Below, in pieces: positions 13,451 through 14,754 of a DNA stretch of 14,754 bases. Source of the DNA: an uncultured Microcaldota archaeon. GTDB lineage: Archaea; Micrarchaeota; Micrarchaeia; Micrarchaeales; Micrarchaeaceae. The position numbers were made by a program, and so were the translations under genes. Below the pieces are notes generated by a model. That model saw only the letters and a program-made list of their open reading frames with translations, searched no databases and was not told where the DNA came from. The stretch is from NCBI GenBank assembly GCA_903858385.1, contig CAIOIN010000018.1, forward strand, positions 1 through 14,754, written 5' to 3'. The first letter of the stretch is position 1. The number at the start of each line of letters is the position of its first letter.

Positions 13451-14722
13451 ATGGCAGAAAAACCACACATGAACCTGATCATCATAGGTCACGTTGACAA
13501 CGGAAAGTCAACAACGGTAGGCAGATTGCTGTACGCGACGGGCGTGCTGACGGACAGGGATATGGCAAGGTACAAGGAGCTCACAGCTCAGTACAACAGG
13601 CCTACCTTCGAGTTCGCCTTCGTTATGGACCAGCTCAAAGAGGAGAGAGAGCGTGGTATAACCATAGACATAATGCACAAGGAGTTCCAGACGCCGAAGT
13701 ACTACTTCACAATCATAGACGCGCCGGGCCACCGTGACTTCGTCAAGAACATGATTACAGGCGCAAGCCAGGCAGACGCGGCAGTGCTGGTAGTTGCCAC
13801 GGACGAGGGAATAAAGCCTCAGACGAGGGAGCACGCCATACTGGCGAGCGTACTTGGAATAAAGCAGATGATCGTAGGCATAAACAAGATAGACAAGGTC
13901 AACTACGAGCAGGCAAAGTTCGATGCGCTCAAGAAGGAGGTCTCAGACTTCCTGAAGACTCTCGGATTCAAGACCGATTCGATGCTTTTCGTGCCGTACT
14001 CTGCGCTTTACGGAGACAACGTCTCGACCAAGTCAGACAAGATGGCATGGTACACTGGGATGACGCTTCTGGAATCGTTGGATTCGCTCACAGTGCCGAT
14101 AAAGCCGACGGAGAAGCCGTTGAGGCTTCCGGTGCAGGACGTATTCAGCATATCCGGCTTCGGAACGGTGCCGGTAGGCAGAGTCGAGACTGGAGTCCTC
14201 AAGGTAGGAGAGACAGTCATCGTGATGCCGAGCGGCGTAAAGGCCGAGGTAAAGAGCATCGAGATGCACCACCAGGCGATGCAGAAGGCAGAGCCGGGGG
14301 ACAACATAGGCTTCAACATAAAGGGCATAGACAGGAAGGACATCAAGAGGGGAGACGTGATTGGTCCAACCAACAATCCGCCGACCGTCGCCGAGGACTT
14401 CACCGCCCAGGTCATAGTGCTGAAGCACCCGAACGTGATAACGAAGGGTTACACGCCGGTGTTCCACATACACACTGCTCAGATAGCCTGCACATTCGCA
14501 GAGCTCCTTGAGAAGAAGGACCCGAAGACCGGAGCCACTCTCGAGAAGAACCCTGAGACGATAAAGACTGGGGACATAGCGATAGTGAAGATAAAGCCGA
14601 CGAAGCCGATAGCCCTTGAGAAGTTCAGCGAATTCCCGCAGTTGGGAAGATTCGCGATAAGGGATATGGGCGAAACCATTGGCGCAGGAGTTATCCTGGA
14701 CGTGACCCCGAGGAAGCAGTGA
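13451..14722 (+). CDS. tef1: Elongation factor 1-alpha (aEF-1A)
   Basis: This GTPase brings aminoacyl-tRNA to the ribosomal A site. The 423-residue protein has G1 GHVDNGKST (13-21), the switch I region MDQLKEERERGITID (59-73), G3 DAPGHRDF (90-97) with the catalytic His, G4 NKID (145-148) and G5 SAL (184-186). Domains 2 and 3 follow, including GTVPVGRVETG and the C-terminal RDMGETIGAGVILDV. Length is normal for the family. Residue 17 is Asn where most archaeal homologues have His, a position that varies (Ser in eukaryotes). The start at 13451 is chosen because MAEKPHMNLIIIGHVD is the usual N-terminus and GTGA lies 9 nt upstream; the frame is also open to an ATG at 13376. Dense AAG, AAC and ATA codon use fits high expression. 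Confidence 0.97.
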   Translation: MAEKPHMNLIIIGHVDNGKSTTVGRLLYATGVLTDRDMARYKELTAQYNRPTFEFAFVMDQLKEERERGITIDIMHKEFQTPKYYFTIIDAPGHRDFVKNMITGASQADAAVLVVATDEGIKPQTREHAILASVLGIKQMIVGINKIDKVNYEQAKFDALKKEVSDFLKTLGFKTDSMLFVPYSALYGDNVSTKSDKMAWYTGMTLLESLDSLTVPIKPTEKPLRLPVQDVFSISGFGTVPVGRVETGVLKVGETVIVMPSGVKAEVKSIEMHHQAMQKAEPGDNIGFNIKGIDRKDIKRGDVIGPTNNPPTVAEDFTAQVIVLKHPNVITKGYTPVFHIHTAQIACTFAELLEKKDPKTGATLEKNPETIKTGDIAIVKIKPTKPIALEKFSEFPQLGRFAIRDMGETIGAGVILDVTPRKQ

Positions 14723-14739
14723 TGTCTTGACATCCGCTG

Positions 14740-14747
14740 TTATAAAG
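14740..14747 (+). promoter_or_regulatory. TATA box at window end for a downstream gene
   Basis: TTATAAAG lies 17 nt after the EF-1A stop and would drive a gene starting beyond the window. In many archaea ribosomal protein S10 follows EF-1A, but nothing of it is visible here. Confidence 0.35.
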
Positions 14748-14754
14748 CTCGAGG

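Noticed and set aside
13487..13513. Asn in the EF-1A P-loop (GHVDNGKST) as a functional oddity
   Set aside because: This position varies among EF-1A relatives (His, Ser, Ala), so Asn is probably tolerated and not remarkable alone.

Overview
This window is from an archaeal chromosome. Promoters are archaeal TATA boxes, several genes appear leaderless, and the recognisable proteins are archaeal: the DnaG-type primase C-terminus, Alba, aIF2-gamma, ribosomal protein S6e, a two-AAA-domain CDC48/VAT ATPase and elongation factor 1-alpha. Tight packing, strong use of ATA (Ile) and AGG (Arg) codons, and several small proteins I cannot place suggest a small-genome DPANN-type lineage such as Micrarchaeota. 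That placement is inference, not something shown by a marker.

Layout, left to right. (1) 1-369: end of dnaG, then a T-rich terminator. (2) 508-1260: a leaderless gene of unknown function. (3) 1301-5396: a PadR-type repressor with a palindromic operator running into its start codon, an ABC ATPase, an ABC-2 permease, and a large glycosylation-rich surface protein anchored by a C-terminal membrane helix. This reads as one self-regulated export and cell-surface unit. (4) 5503-6804: a leaderless gene for a protein that appears to carry two tandem CYTH/triphosphate-tunnel domains, each opening with an ExExK motif. (5) 6901-8078: a small two-helix membrane protein and an all-helical protein with possible ferritin-like metal ligands. 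(6) 8172-8474: Alba. (7) 12319-8525, minus strand: cdc48, rps6e and aIF2-gamma in a tight operon, convergent with alba. (8) 12588-12460, minus strand: a 42-residue, extremely acidic small ORF upstream of cdc48. (9) 12770-13249: an unknown 159-residue protein. (10) 13451-14722: EF-1-alpha, with a TATA box for a further gene at the window end.

The core genes serve replication (DnaG), chromatin (Alba), protein unfolding (CDC48) and translation (S6e, aIF2-gamma, EF-1A). The accessory block between them (508-8078) holds the most unusual material. Across the window, eight starts have a GTG trinucleotide 8-9 nt upstream, which matches the GGTGAT part of the archaeal Shine-Dalgarno complement. This register supports TTG starts for cdc48 and the helical protein and the second of two ATGs for S6e.
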